From contig NC_133291.1 in the NCBI RefSeq assembly GCF_005239225.2, positions 1,798,001 through 1,862,000 of the forward strand: a DNA stretch of 64,000 nucleotides, written 5' to 3'. Within the stretch, counting starts at the first letter, position 1. Every line of letters starts with the position of its first letter. The notes beneath the pieces were generated by a model, which was not told where the DNA came from, did no database searches, and worked only from the letters and a program-made list of their open reading frames with translations. The position numbers were made by a program, and so were the translations under genes. This document shows, one piece after another, positions 1-11,464 of the stretch. Origin of the DNA: Populus alba (taxonomy: Eukaryota; Streptophyta; Magnoliopsida; Malpighiales; Salicaceae).

Positions 1-2048
1 ATATATATTATCTTTTTAATTACTACCATTATTTTAATATATGATGAAGTATTTATATTATCTTTTAACTTTTTATATGTATGTACAAAGATCATAATTT
101 CCAAACTCATTTTTCATTATATATTAAAAAATAATTTATTTTCTCGAAATATTTTTCATGGCACTACTAAATATTATAAAAACAATTAATTTTTTAGAAA
201 TTTATTTTTAATGGAACCCCTTCTAACAAATAAACAAGGCCCTAAAGAAATCATTTATTTTGAATTGATATACTTTATTTCAACCATAAAAAGTATTTTT
301 GAACGAATACGTATGTTAATATTTGAGATTAGTGTTTTTAGACATTCTTAATATTTTATTTTCATACATTATCGATTTGCCGTATTTAAAAATAAATAAA
401 TTCTTGAATGATGATATACTAACATTCAAACTCAAAAAATGGAAGAGGGTTTTAGCCACTTAATTTGACCATCGATCCTATACATCTACCCTTTGAAGTC
501 AGTACTTTTAATTTATCTATGTTTGATGATAGCATAGAAAAGCATTGACTTAATTGCATGCCCTCCCTCTTAAACCAAGAAAAGAGGCCACGAGCATCAC
601 TGGTGCGCAAGCAATCTGGCTCACTCACCTCTAACCTCACAACTTGTGTCTATTTATGTACGTATACCTCAAAGAATTGACCTAACTCCTAAATTAGCTC
701 TAATTCACTATACACAACTAGACTCCCTCATTGGCGACCTCACAATCACACATCTCTCGCTCGCTCTCTCTGAGGTAGACCGACAGCTGCTCTGATCCTA
801 TCTGGACAGCCACTCTTACTTAAGAACAGCTAATTATTTAATGATGCTTAAAAAACGTCATACCTGGACAAGGTTTTGGTACAAGGCTCATTGTCTTCAT
901 TAATACCTTGATGGAAATCATCGCCAACTTTTTGTGCTTAACACATGCATGCTTATGACACAAGTTTTTTGTATGGGTCGATCGGCCTGCTTTTATTAAT
1001 AGATGTGACAATTCGGTACTTAACAATTCAGATTGTTATATTCGCTAAAAACTTCTCTCATGACACCTCTGTCGATGGTTAAGTAAGGTGGTAGTGATTC
1101 ATTGTCCAGGGGTTGGTAAATTACTGTTGCTTCTCGCTCAGGACTTTGATCCTAACTGCTGAGTTTATTGATCAGATCTGATGTAAATGCAGTGTTAATA
1201 CATTAATTTGCATAAATGCAGCGAGAGAGCACATAGAGTGGAGAAGTAGAAGAGGAATCCAAAGGTTTAGAGCCCCATTTCAACATGTTAAATCCTAGGC
1301 CTTGAAGCAGTTGATAATTAATGGCATATACTGCTGAGGTAGATTGAGTAGGGTTGTAGCTAACAAGAAGGTGGACCAAGCCAAGAAAAGAACAAAGAGT
1401 AGATAAGTAGAGAGGGCATTTTTTAAAGGCAAATTGTTATTTTAAGAGAGAAAAAGGGCAAGAGGTTGATTATTTATATGGGAAATGCGGTTCCTTACTG
1501 GCTCTTCTTATGTTATCATGCTTCGTTTTTATTCTATTTTTTGTCACCAGAACTGGAGAAGGAAAGAGAAGCTAGCGCAGAGAGGCATTCTTGTAAATGA
1601 AACTAAGAAAATCAACCAAAGCAACAAACTTTTTGGCTTTGGTGAGGTGACCAACACAAGCTAAACACTCTCTCTCAAGTGTGCAACACATTCCTTCCCA
1701 CTCAAAAAGAACAAAAAGTGGTGATAAAGAGAAAGAAAAAGATGCCTGTATATCATGCACTTCTCATGGATTAGAGTCTTTTTTTACAGCAGAAATTGCT
1801 AGCTCATACAAGCAATTCAAGTCCACTACATAGCAATATTAATTTGATCAGGCTAAATAATTGAAAGAATTAAAAGAATGTTATATTATGATCTTTTCAA
1901 TACAAGGATAATTTTTTTTTTTAAAAAAAACATTATCTGGTTAATCAATAATAAATGGCCATGCCTGATCAAATAGAAGAAAACAAAATAAACTTCTCAA
2001 CAACTTAAGAAGAAAAAAAGAAAAAGAAAAAGAAAAATACAACCTTCT
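1..2048. other. Intergenic, no gene recognised
   Basis: AT-rich DNA downstream of the zinc-finger gene. Only short open frames of about 60 codons occur, without conserved motifs or plausible splice structure. The part next to the zinc-finger stop (about 1900-2048) probably contains its 3' UTR and polyadenylation region. Nothing else can be supported. Confidence 0.6.
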
Positions 2049-2957
2049 TCAGTAATGACAATCCACCAGAGCCGGGCTGGTGAAGACAAGAGATGTGTTT
2101 TGTTGCTTCTGCTGCTGCTGTTTTTGTTGTTGCTTGGAAGCAAAGGCAAATTTATCATCTTCTGGGGCTGGAAGATTGAGATCCAAATCCAAAGAAAGTA
2201 CGTTTCTTGCTCGCTTGGGTTCCTCAGATTCTATAGTCATTGGTGTTAATGACAAGGTTGTGGTACTAGACACAAGAGGACCCCGGTGCCGCCTCATATG
2301 ACCACCCAAGGCCTGTCCTGATGTAAACACCGCACCGCAAACTGAGCACTCATGAATCTTGCCTTTATTGTGATTGCTGTACGTACCTCTATTAGTGTTG
2401 TTTTCACTCAATTGAAGAGAAAGAGATGAAACATTCTTGTAGTGTCCATCTTCTTCATCAGAAGATATCGAAAGATTTTGCTTCTTCTCATCATTGTGGA
2501 TTGCCTTGGGCTTCTTATGACTAGCCCTATGTCCACCTAATGCTTGAAAAGATGGAAATGTTCGGCTACATGTTTTGCACTCATAAACATAGTAACCAAC
2601 CCTGCCAGAACCTGTGGAATTAGCGGTTTCTAGGAATTTCCTACTATTGAATTTGGCGTTTTCAGCCCCTCCTCTTGAATCATGATCATGATCTTGATCT
2701 TGATGATGATGATCTTGTTGTTTTGGGAAATCTCTTGAATGGCCTGTGGCAAGTAGGATAAGACAATTGGCCATGTCTTCTTCTTCTTCAGTGCTATCTT
2801 GAAATTCATCGATGGAAGTTGTTGGTGACCAATTGGTACCTCCACCTCCGCTTGATGAATCAGTTGTTAAGCCAAAAGGGATTGGGGATTGAACCCTCAA
2901 CCGCTTTGTTCTCTTCCCTTTCGCAACACGGGTCGTGACTTCCTCTGAGGCCTCCAT
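2049..2957 (-). CDS. C2H2 zinc-finger repressor, ZAT5-like
   Basis: A complete single-exon gene of 302 aa, typical of plant C1-2i zinc-finger transcription factors, which are nuclear DNA-binding repressors of stress and growth genes. A basic KGKRTKR stretch (residues 13-19) is a likely nuclear signal. Two fingers, C127-H147 and C204-H224, each carry the plant-specific QALGGH helix and are separated by a long linker. A DLNLP-type EAR repression motif (LDLDLNLP, residues 256-263) lies near the C-terminus and would recruit TOPLESS-type corepressors. The protein ends ALVDCHY, the ending I remember for Arabidopsis ZAT5 (At2g28200); the At5g04390 group is the other close relative. A glutamine-rich tract (about 276-286) and a His/Asp/Gln-rich tract (81-94) are lineage-style low-complexity inserts. 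The start is the first ATG after a TATA box about 90 bp upstream. The family assignment is firm; the exact orthologue is not. Confidence 0.95.
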   Translation of the reverse strand: MEASEEVTTRVAKGKRTKRLRVQSPIPFGLTTDSSSGGGGTNWSPTTSIDEFQDSTEEEEDMANCLILLATGHSRDFPKQQDHHHQDQDHDHDSRGGAENAKFNSRKFLETANSTGSGRVGYYVYECKTCSRTFPSFQALGGHRASHKKPKAIHNDEKKQNLSISSDEEDGHYKNVSSLSLQLSENNTNRGTYSNHNKGKIHECSVCGAVFTSGQALGGHMRRHRGPLVSSTTTLSLTPMTIESEEPKRARNVLSLDLDLNLPAPEDDKFAFASKQQQKQQQQKQQNTSLVFTSPALVDCHY

Positions 2958-3043
2958 TTTTCTCCACCGCCTGAGAGAAAGAAAGGGAGAATTGATGGGA
3001 TGTTGTAGAAGGAAGCAAGGGGGTGATCAAGGGAGTGGGCTTT

Positions 3044-3051
3044 CTATATAT
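3044..3051 (-). promoter_or_regulatory. Probable TATA box of the zinc-finger gene
   Basis: Read on the minus strand this is TATATAG, about 90 bp upstream of the ATG at 2957, a normal plant spacing for a short 5' UTR. A second TATATA run at 3079-3085 is an alternative. Position and sequence only. Confidence 0.4.
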
Positions 3052-5075
3052 GAAATAGTGAAGGGGAGAGGAGAGGGATATATAAAGAATGTCATGTAAG
3101 AGAAAAGTCTGTTTTAGGTGACAGTTTTTAGAGTCAAGATCAGGACACCCAATGGAACAGTCAAGTGTGAATTAGTATGTAGGAAAATATAACCTTTGTT
3201 GAGTTCGCAAGGTATATATATCAACTTAGTTATAAATAGGCCAAGAGTTTCAAGATTTAGACAAAAAAAATTAAAAAAAAAAAAAAAAAGAGTGGGAGAG
3301 AGAGCTATGAAACGGAGACTACAGCCAAAAACAAGCAGAAAACATGACATAATTAGAGACAAGAAGGGGAGGGAGTAAAACAGTTGGAAGGGAGGGAGAG
3401 GGTGTTTGTTAATGTCAAGCCCGTTTCACACTCTCTTTCTCACACTTTGCCAACTCACTTCAACATGTATATATATATAAAAAATAAAAAAAAGATAAAC
3501 AATAAATAATTAACAACTAAAACCTTGATTAATTACCCATAATTGCTCGGCAGCACAATGTTATTAGCTAATATTGCTCTCATCCACCCTTTCTTTGGCC
3601 AGTAAATCGCACCTCCACTCATGTGTATACAGTGAGTTGTAATTAACACACTGCTCCTGGTTTATAGCATCACAATACTAATCTCTATCCGTGTGTACGT
3701 ACGTACTAGGTGTTAATTTAATTACTAGTTTATTAGCTAATTTTATTTTATTTTATGGTTAATTAAGATATATATTCTCAGATTATTTTTCGAAAACCGA
3801 AGTTAAATTCAATCTCATTAAAAAAATTTCTTCTTCTAATGATCTTTTCTGAAGAATATTCGGTTATATATATATGCGTGTGTGTGTGTGTGTAAAATGC
3901 TTATTCATTAATGATGTTACATATATATATATATATAAACCCCATTTATAATTTATTACGGTAAAAATAGATATATTTCTATATTTTTATATGTGGTTAG
4001 TATACGTTTGTTTTGTCGAAGGAAAACACACTAAGCATATATTTAACTAGATAAAAGCTTAAGATAAAAAAAATTTTTTTATATGGTTTTAAATTTAAAT
4101 TTTATAATTGTTAATATAATAATTACCAGAAATTTTTATGATCGTAAACTTTAAAATTCATAAAATTAATCCAAGCTTATGTAAGCATACATACCGCAAA
4201 AAACAGGCAATCACATATGGTGCGTAAAAATATGAATAAAGAGAGTGTGTGTTAGAGAAAGCGAAGCGAAGAAAGGCCGTTACTTTGCCTCGAAGATTCT
4301 CCAAGAATTAGAGATGGATGATTGGAGTGCAAGCCTGGAACCCACGGAATCTGCGGTGCTCCTCTTTCCTGTAATTTCCATGTCTGCATGACCTGCCATT
4401 CATGGATTTCTTGTGCCTTTTCTTTGCCATCACTACTTGCATAGTAACTAACACCTTACTAGTGCTCCATTATTTCACTATTTCTTTGGTGGGTGGATAG
4501 GGTGGGAGCTTTCACTAGAATAAAAGGGCATAATCAAGATCTCGATTTAATTTAGTGGGTTTACAAAATTTTCTCCTAAATATCCAATCCTCGAGTGGAA
4601 AACTAGATTAAATAAAAAGAAAAAATAAAAAAAATAATCTCAGTATAATGTCTAAACGGTATTCCATTGATACCATGCCATCCACGAGAACAGCATACGT
4701 CTGGAATTGCGGTACAAATAGAGGGTGGTTAAGATTTATTTATTTTTTCATTTTTTTATGGGAGGAATATCTTAAATGTTAAAAACTTGGATAAGTATCG
4801 TAGTGATCAGTGTTTAAATGATGCATTATTAAGTACATAATTTATTTCTAATTAATCATTCAATCCATGTGCTGCTGGCTCTTCCATTTTATCTAATCAC
4901 TAAACTCCTTATGTCTCATGTTATTTATTTAATTTTTTTTTAATTTGAAGTATACATCCATTAATCATTCAATAACAAACCTATATTCCTCAAGCTGACT
5001 GCCGACTTACTCTTTCTAATCTTTGGGTTCAACTAATTGGATAACATAGAGTTACACAAAGAATATGGAAGAATT
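3052..5075. other. Intergenic; upstream region of the zinc-finger gene
   Basis: AT-rich spacer with simple repeats: an A-run at 3277-3288, a (TG)n tract near 3878-3893 and a (TA)n tract near 3920-3938. A 25-codon open frame at 4313-4390 has no recognisable features. The first kilobase is likely promoter of the zinc-finger gene. No gene is seen. Confidence 0.5.
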
Positions 5076-5350
5076 GATAAAGAATAATATAAATTATATT
5101 TTGAAATTTTACCTAATAGTTTAAGTTATTGAATTAAGATGATTATTTGACATGGTATTAAAATTTTGATAATCAAATAATTACGAATTCAAATCTCGTC
5201 ATCCTCATTTATTTGATAAAAATCAAGTATAAAATAGTTTGGGCTTATGTAAAGAATTTTTACTTAATGAGGTGTATTAGAAAATAATATAAATCTTATA
5301 TTGAAATTTTATCTAACAACTTAAATTTTTAAATTAAATTGGTTATTTTT
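5076..5350 (+). mobile_element. TRIM retrotransposon (decayed copy)
   Basis: Two direct repeats of about 75 bp (roughly 5077-5152 and 5273-5347) share the core GAATAATATAAATTATAT-like start and the TAAGTTATTGAATT middle. Right after the first repeat comes TGGTATTAAAAT, a mutated form of the TGGTATCAGAGC primer-binding site for initiator tRNA-Met. The inner part is only about 120 bp and non-coding. This is the structure of a terminal-repeat retrotransposon in miniature, and the same family occurs in two better copies at 25.34-25.98 kb. Confidence 0.7.
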
Positions 5351-5685
5351 ACTAGTTTTATATTTTACAAAGCAAAACGGGTGGATTAATATTACCAACA
5401 ATTTGAAGGTGCATAAATTCAATATTGAGGACACTAAGATACTAGAGATGTGGGATCCATTTCTGGGATTTGATGGTAACCAATTGGTGGTTATCGACGC
5501 AAAACAAATTCTATAGCATTTCTGTGCCATAAGTAACCAATTCTTGACGATAACTGCCAGTCATAGATGGCCACTGCATATATCTTATTTAAATCAACCT
5601 GAGTGTCCAGATTTTCCAATCATGTGAAGTAATATTCTTTGCATTTAAGAAACACCAAGAAGTCAAATTTTCGGAATTAGGAGGC

Positions 5686-5716
<31 letters not shown>

Positions 5717-8129
5717 ATTTTTTATTTTGGGGGGGGGGGGACACATGCACCATGGTTATAATTTTGCTAATTTAATGATTTTTTTTTATGGGAATTGTGG
5801 GTCAGATAATTGATATTTAGCAGAGTGAACTCACAAAATCAACCTATTTTCATTTGAACCAGAAAATAAAAAAAATAAAGTGATAACTTTTTTTTACAAC
5901 GCGATAAATGCAAGAGTGCTACTGGTTTTTCAACTCCTAGATGATTAATTAAGCATGTTACAAACCTCACTTTATTCCACTATGGAACCTGGAAATCAAG
6001 TGGAAACTTCTACTGATAAATCTCAAAATTGATATGGGCAATTATTTTATTCCTAAAGGATCACAAAATTTTCTACAAATGAGATATTATCTACAATATC
6101 GTACACAAGTGACCGTGCCATACATGTCATGCGTAAGTGGTCGTAATTATTTTTCTTTTTCAATGATATTCTTTAAGTATGTAGCAAGTCAGTCAATGCA
6201 TAATGGGTGGATTAAGGCCGGCAACTTCTATGCGTGAAGAGGCATTATGGATTGGTTGTGTGAGGCACGTAAGGAGCCAAAACCAACCCAAGAAACTATG
6301 ATTTAGGCAAGCAAAGGATCTCTTAATCATGGGTTCCTCTCTTACCCTCAATATCTTCTAGCTAGGCGGCCACATGATCTCTCTCTTTCCTTTTGTTTTT
6401 ATGTTTATGCTTCTACAAAAAGCGTGGGCGCAGAAGAGAGCTAGCTTGGAAGAGATCGCTGCTAACAAGTGTGCCATTGAATGTATAACCGACTTTTTAA
6501 TAGTATACTATTATAAAGTATACTATTATACTATTTGTAATTCACAAGTCATCCATGGAAGAGAGGTATACAGTAGCTTCTGAGCCACTCAAATGGAATA
6601 TGTTACGTTGACACTTAAGCAACCGGAAATTCCCAAATAATTTAATCAGGGAAGGAATTAATATATGAGTAAAATATTAATGCAAGAAACAATTGATCCA
6701 CCTTCTTAGATCTAATGAATGGGCTATTTATTGTGAAGCATAAACTGGCTAGTATGGTTTGGCATGCCTAATTATCCCACCACACTAATTAAAATTTAGG
6801 TTGAATGGCATCTCTATCTCTCTCGATGAAATAATATTTAAGAATTCCTACACTCTAGTTCACTGTACAGGCTTCATTTCACCTAAAGAGCTGTCAACTT
6901 CTGACCCTCTAATGAAACTCTATTGGTCAGCAGTTACTCTGAAACTAATCGAGTACGGTTAACGATGATACAGGACAGAAACCATGGCCTTCGATTAAAG
7001 AGATCATTAATGAGACTGAGACATGCTTCTATTTTAACTTTCTTACGGCCTGTTTAAGACACCATGATCAAGTGGAGTTAAGGGTCAATAAGCCAAGTCT
7101 TTTCTTTAACACTACACTCCTACACCCATAAATAGATGTACTCTAGGGCTCAACTCAGCTCTGTTGACTTGTGAATAAAATCAACAGAAAAAAAAGAGAT
7201 CTGTGTCACAAATATGAAAAATGCTAGATTGATCACCTATAAAGTGAGGACTCCAATATTGCACACCACATGTTCTTTCTTTTTTCTTCCCTGGATAAAT
7301 CAACTCTCAACCTGCAATTGCTCTCGTGGTGTTACTTTACTAACATCCTAGCATTGAACCAAATCATTTCCCATTAGTGTTCAGCATGAATTTGATGACG
7401 AAAAATACCAACATCTACAAGGTGTTACTTTATCAGATTTTATGTTAGTATGGATTGGCTCTATATTTTAGTTCTCTAGGCTGAGTGTGAGGTACTAGTA
7501 CTACTTGAAACAGATGTGGGTTTTACAAAAATTAAAATGCTTAATTTTTCTTTTAATTGATACTGACTTGAACGCTACTCTACCAAGTTAGGTCCACACC
7601 TCTTATAGTTGGGCTTCTTTGGTCTCTTCTGCACTCACACTTGTCTTAGGAAATAACTAGTCAACTAACTCTAGTTCACCGGAAGAAAAAAAAAAAACTA
7701 GAAAAATCAACGTGGAGGTTTTACTGTCGCATTCTTAAAATAAGAGAACAGAAGTCTCCATCTGCTTCTGTTAAGTAACCTAAAATCATTCAATGATATC
7801 AACAGCCTAGGACTCTTCCCGAGGAAAATACTCGAGCAATCCCAATGATCAATTAAGAGTACACTGAGACATGCAATACAGAGTTATTTTATGAAATTCT
7901 ATTGTTCAACCCCGTTGAGTTCTTATTTCGTTCCATACCCACAAGTTTCTGCATGCCCTTGATAAAAGTTGAACGTTTCAGAGTACATTTCAAGTTCCGT
8001 GGTTTTCAATTTGCTATTTCTACGATGTCTATTTCTAGCGTGGGAAACCAGCAAATCAATTCTAATTATTATGCTCAACTTATGAAATAAAATATTCATA
8101 TTCACCACGTACGATGGTGGATGGAGAAA
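5351..8129. other. Intergenic, no gene recognised
   Basis: Mostly AT-rich, with (ATTTT)n repeats near 5690-5725 and an 11-base G run near 5729-5739. Short open frames are present, including one at 6374-6583 whose first 20 residues look like a signal peptide, but nothing supports it as a gene. Downstream end of the limit dextrinase remnant. Confidence 0.5.
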
Positions 8130-8234
8130 ATTTACCGACACTCCACAAGCACAAGTATTCCTTGAGGGCACAGTAAAGCATCCTGTGGATGTTTCATAGA
8201 ATGAGTTCTCCACAGCTTCATCAGCTGACATAAC
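8130..8234 (-). pseudogene. Last exon of a broken limit dextrinase (pullulanase-type)
   Basis: After a good minus-strand acceptor (CTGCAG at 8235-8240) the sequence reads VMSADEAVENSFYETSTGCF, then TVPSRNT. This matches the C-terminal end of plant limit dextrinases, the debranching enzymes that cut alpha-1,6 links in starch in plastids. As remembered, those end with a similar 'Q-V-x-S-x-D-E-V-V-x-N-S-x-Y-E' stretch followed by FTVP-R-TT-VFV. Here the usual TTSVFVE ending is replaced by TCACGVSVNF and the frame runs on into AT-rich sequence, so the original stop is lost. Together with the remnants at 8622-8737 and 12291-12374 it marks a dead gene. In Arabidopsis the intact gene (At5g04360) sits in the same neighbourhood. 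Confidence 0.7.
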
Positions 8235-8465
8235 CTGCAGCAGGATTCCCATAAAAAATATAAATAAATAAATAGGTAGGAAACAACATTTTCCAATGGG
8301 GTTTTTAACAGCCAAAGGAATGAATCATGAGAGCAAAATTAGCATGAACCAAAACATTTAGGGGCATCATTCCACTCGTAGTCGTCGATGTTTGTGCAAG
8401 TTAAACTTCCATATTGTCTATAACCTCAAACAGCTACCCTAAACTTATCCCAACTAGTCCACGAA

Positions 8466-8491
8466 GAGAGAGAGAGAGAGAGAGAGAGAGC
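8466..8491. repeat. (GA)n microsatellite
   Basis: About 13 uninterrupted GA units between the two limit dextrinase exon remnants. Confidence 0.9.
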
Positions 8492-8621
8492 AGGAACTCC
8501 ATGCGTCCGTTAGAAGTATTATTTAGAGTTCCATAGAAAAATAGATCAGCAGTGTTCTACTTATCAAAGAAATTTCAGAAGCCAGTCTTCTACTTAACCA
8601 AGAAATAACTCTTCCTATTTG

Positions 8622-8737
8622 GAAGGTTGCAACTTCTTAACCGCCACAGTTTCTGCTCATGCTTACTGTATACCTCAGATCCACTAGCATTGAAGATCAC
8701 CACAAAGTATGTGTAGCTGTAGACCCACATGGGCTCC
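8622..8737 (-). pseudogene. Penultimate exon remnant of limit dextrinase
   Basis: The minus strand encodes VYSYTYFVVIFNASGSEVYS, which matches the YSYIVVIFNA-x-P-x-EV segment that closes the C-terminal beta domain in plant limit dextrinases. After it the frame drifts to an unrelated ending (KHEQKLWRLRSC) where the family has a T-L-Q-L-HPVQ stretch. The exon begins exactly at the left LTR of the gag-only retrotransposon (8738), so the insertion sits at or inside the exon border. Order relative to the last exon (8130-8234) is correct for one gene on the minus strand. Confidence 0.65.
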
Positions 8738-9112
8738 TGACATAGCGAAATGCGAACGCAAATTAAAAAAAAAAAAAGGACACCACACCACCTCTTTTGA
8801 TATGGCCTGCTCAAATCCATGAGCAAAATTAACATCCAAATCCATAAGTACTGTTTCCCAAAGAAATTCTTATTCAAATTCAAAGTGTTCTGCTAAGTGA
8901 ATGGCTGCTTGTATTTATAAGCTTGCCATCCCTAATCCTGCTCAAATAATGACTTACGGAATTAAATAGGAAAAATAAGGGGTAACAAGAAAATCCCCCA
9001 CAAAACAGGACATAATGTCCTTAATTCACGTTCTAAGCAATAACAGAAATAATAGAGGCACCACGAGCCCCAACTAAAAATCTAGGTTTAATAAGGAAAG
9101 TGCAGCTTACAA
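8738..9112 (-). repeat. 3' LTR of the gag-only element
   Basis: This copy lies downstream in the element's own orientation. It is clearly homologous along its length to the LTR at 10973-11358, with point changes and a few small indels; its start TGACATAGC differs from TGACGTAGC. The divergence implies an old insertion. The exact inner end is uncertain by about 10 bp. Confidence 0.8.
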
Positions 9113-9379
9113 TTCTGTTATAAATGTCCCTCAATCAACTAGTAATATAGGCTTCCCCTACACCTTCGGTTTTACTATAGAGAAATCTTCTTTTAGAGGA
9201 CCTAATACTACCTGTCTTCCTCTCATGATGCATATATATTATCCCTCCACATCATATTGTCATGGCCTGCCTAGGATCATATAACAGGCATCCATTTTGA
9301 CAACATCATAAGTAATCTCATCCACGTAATTTTTCCTAATGGAGAATTAAATGCGGCAAGTTTCAGTAACCTTTATCTC

Positions 9380-9865
9380 TGCACCCCACTTGATCCAACC
9401 AATCTTATAAGGTGAGGGATGTTTCTCTATCTTTAAGCCTAGTTTGGTCAACATGGTTCTGGTTCTCCGTCTTTAAACCTAGTTTTGTCACCATGGTTCT
9501 GGAACATCTGTAATTTCTTCTTCTTAGGTGTACTCAGTCTCGTCCTCTATCATTTCTGCCTCTAGGTTTGTTCCCTCTCCTAGCTCAATCAGGTTCACTA
9601 CTCCGCATTTTGGACACTGGTTAGAGCGATGTCCTGGGGTCTTTGCACCCCGTTTGATCCAGCCAATCTTATAAGGTGAGGGATGTTTCTCTGTCTTTAA
9701 GCCTAGTTTGGTCACCATGGTTCTGGAACATCTGTAATTTCTTCTTCTTCGTAGGTGTACTCAGTCTTGTCCTCTATCCTTTCTGCCTCTAGGTCTGTTC
9801 CCTCTCCTGGCTTAATCAGATTCACTACTCCCCGTTTTGGACACTGATTAGAGCGATGTCCTGGT
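9380..9865 (-). repeat. Tandem duplication of the gag zinc-knuckle region
   Basis: About 260 bp is present twice in a row inside the retrotransposon. Both copies contain CTTATAAGGTGAGGGATGTT, then the block translating to VVNLI-x-x-GEGT-x-LEAE and the RSNQCPK knuckle part. The right copy (about 9640-9865) keeps the full CCHC knuckle CYRCGQPGHRSNQC. The left copy (about 9380-9638) has only the RSNQCPKCG half, then runs into the repeat junction. This is rearrangement after or during replication of the element, not a functional double knuckle. Confidence 0.75.
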
Positions 9866-10980
9866 TGTCCACACCTGTAGCATTTATCTAAAGTTGGTTT
9901 GGAATATGGATTCCTTGGTGCTTCTGGAGGCACTACTCTTGTAGTCGTCATTTGCATCTTACTGCTACTTAGTCCTTTTGAAAAGTTGGATATGGAGGGT
10001 GAAGGGTTTAGTGGGAACTTTCCTTTGTGTGATGCAACATGCATAGATTCAACAGGGATCCTTGCTACGCTAGTTGCTCTTGTATTGTCCAATAGTGTTT
10101 ATGCTTTTGTAGCCAAATTAATAGCTTCTGTTAAGAAATATATGGTGTACATTGAAACTCGGTCTTGTATATTTAAGCGGAATCCTCCAATACACCTAGT
10201 GACTTGTTGTGCGTCTATTTCCAACAAATTATTATGATAAGATAATATGTGGAATTTCTCCACATATGCTTGAACTGTTCGACTCCTTTGTCTGCAATCC
10301 TGATACTATTGAAACAATATCTGCTCATAATCTGGTGGTAAATACCTGTAATGCAACAGTCGTCTCATCTTGGACCAGGTCTGAACCATCCCTTTTCTCT
10401 GCCTCATTAGTGTGAGTTGTAATTGTTCCCACCAAGCGGAGGCTCCTCCCATGAGTCTGTAGACGACTAGCTTCACCTTTTTATCTTCAGGGATTCTATA
10501 TAGTCAAAGAACCTCTCCACTTCTGCTAACCAATCGAGCAACCCCTTAATTTGAAGCTGATCATTAAAGGTGGGTAAATCCATCTTCATCTGAAACGACT
10601 GAGGCTCTCACTCTCCCATGTTATGATAGCCCTGTCGATTAGGCCTTAATATGCATTTGGCATATTCTTCATCACTACTTAATTCTTCCTCATAGGCTAG
10701 CTATTTACGTGGAATTGGATTGTTTTAATGAGCAGGGTTAATTCTTTCCCTGTAATTCTCGCGAGCCCTCTCATCTTCATGCTGATGATTATTTCCATTT
10801 GTTAATCTAATAAGAGTTGCTTGTATTGCTTGCAAGGTTTGTTGGGACGCTGGAAAGTTCTAAATTTGGCCTGTGTGATTACGTTGTCTTCACAAATTCT
10901 TCCATCAAGAGCTTCTCGTTCGTTCAGTATATTTTCCATCTGAACAATGATTAGACCAGCTTTGATACCAACTGACGTAG
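9712..10980 (-). pseudogene. Degenerate retrotransposon gag
   Basis: Frame-broken gag gene of the Ty3/gypsy-like element. The longest intact piece (9712-10092, 126 aa) has a Ser/Pro-rich linker, then the CCHC zinc knuckle CYRCGQPGHRSNQC (C-x2-C-x4-H-x4-C) that binds RNA in functional Gag, and an acidic tail. Upstream, the capsid-like core is visible only in short frames (WLAEVERFFD, GGASAWWEQLQ). Stop codons and frame changes separate them. It cannot make a complete Gag. Confidence 0.8.
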
Positions 10981-11358
10981 CAGAATGCAAACGCAAATAA
11001 AAAAAAAAAGAAAAAAAGAAAGGGCACCGCCTCTTTTGATATGGCCTGCTCGAATCCACGAGCAAAATTAACACCTGAATCCACGAGTAACAAGTAACGT
11101 TTTTGAAAGAAAATTCTTATTCAAATTCAAAGTGTTCTGCTAAGTGAATGGCTACTTGTATTTATAAGCTTGCCATCCCTAATCCTACTCAAATAATGTC
11201 TTACAAAAATAAATAGGAAAAATAAGGGGTAACAGGAAAATCCCCCACAAAACAGGACTTAATGTCCTTAATTCACGTCCAAAGCAATAACAGAAATAAT
11301 AGAGACACCAAGGGCCCCAACTAAGAATCTAGGTTTAATAAGGAAAGTGCAGCTGTCA
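10973..11358 (-). repeat. 5' LTR of the gag-only element, with adjacent primer site
   Basis: This is the upstream LTR in the element's orientation. The minus-strand end CTACGTCA is followed two bases later by TGGTATCAAAGC (about 10959-10970), the primer-binding site complementary to initiator tRNA-Met. The outer end is either the CA at 11350-11351 or the CA at 11357-11358; the two LTR copies stop matching in this interval. Confidence 0.8.
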
Positions 11359-11464
11359 ATTCGTGTATGGTAGTAATTCCAGCAAGCTGTAATTCAGTTC
11401 ATGGCAACTTCTTTGTCTGCATCCTTGAGTTGTCCTGTAACAGCAACAAACTGTCCTGCATCAG

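Larger units (their letters stand above)
8738..11358 (-). mobile_element. Gag-only Ty3/gypsy-type LTR element, pol missing
   Basis: Two similar repeats of about 375 bp bound the element: 8738 to about 9112, and 10973 to 11351/11358. Both start TGAC(A/G)TAGC on the plus strand and contain the shared block ending AAGGAAAGTGCAGCT. On the minus strand the right LTR is followed by TTGGTATCAAAGC, an initiator tRNA-Met primer-binding site, so the element is transcribed leftwards. Inside, conceptual minus-strand translation shows gag hallmarks in fragments: LLDWLAEVERFFDY (about 10.5 kb), LMGGASAWWEQLQ (about 10.4 kb), and a CCHC knuckle CYRCGQPGHRSNQC. No protease, reverse transcriptase, RNase H or integrase is present in the 1.9-kb interior, and gag itself is interrupted. 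It is a non-autonomous, internally deleted element. The minus-strand flanks GGAGC and ACAGC do not give a clean 5-bp target duplication. Confidence 0.85.

Noticed and set aside
6374..6583. 69-codon frame with a signal-peptide-like start
   Set aside because: T/C-rich DNA gives hydrophobic translations by chance; there is no conserved cysteine pattern, and the second half is a translated AT repeat.
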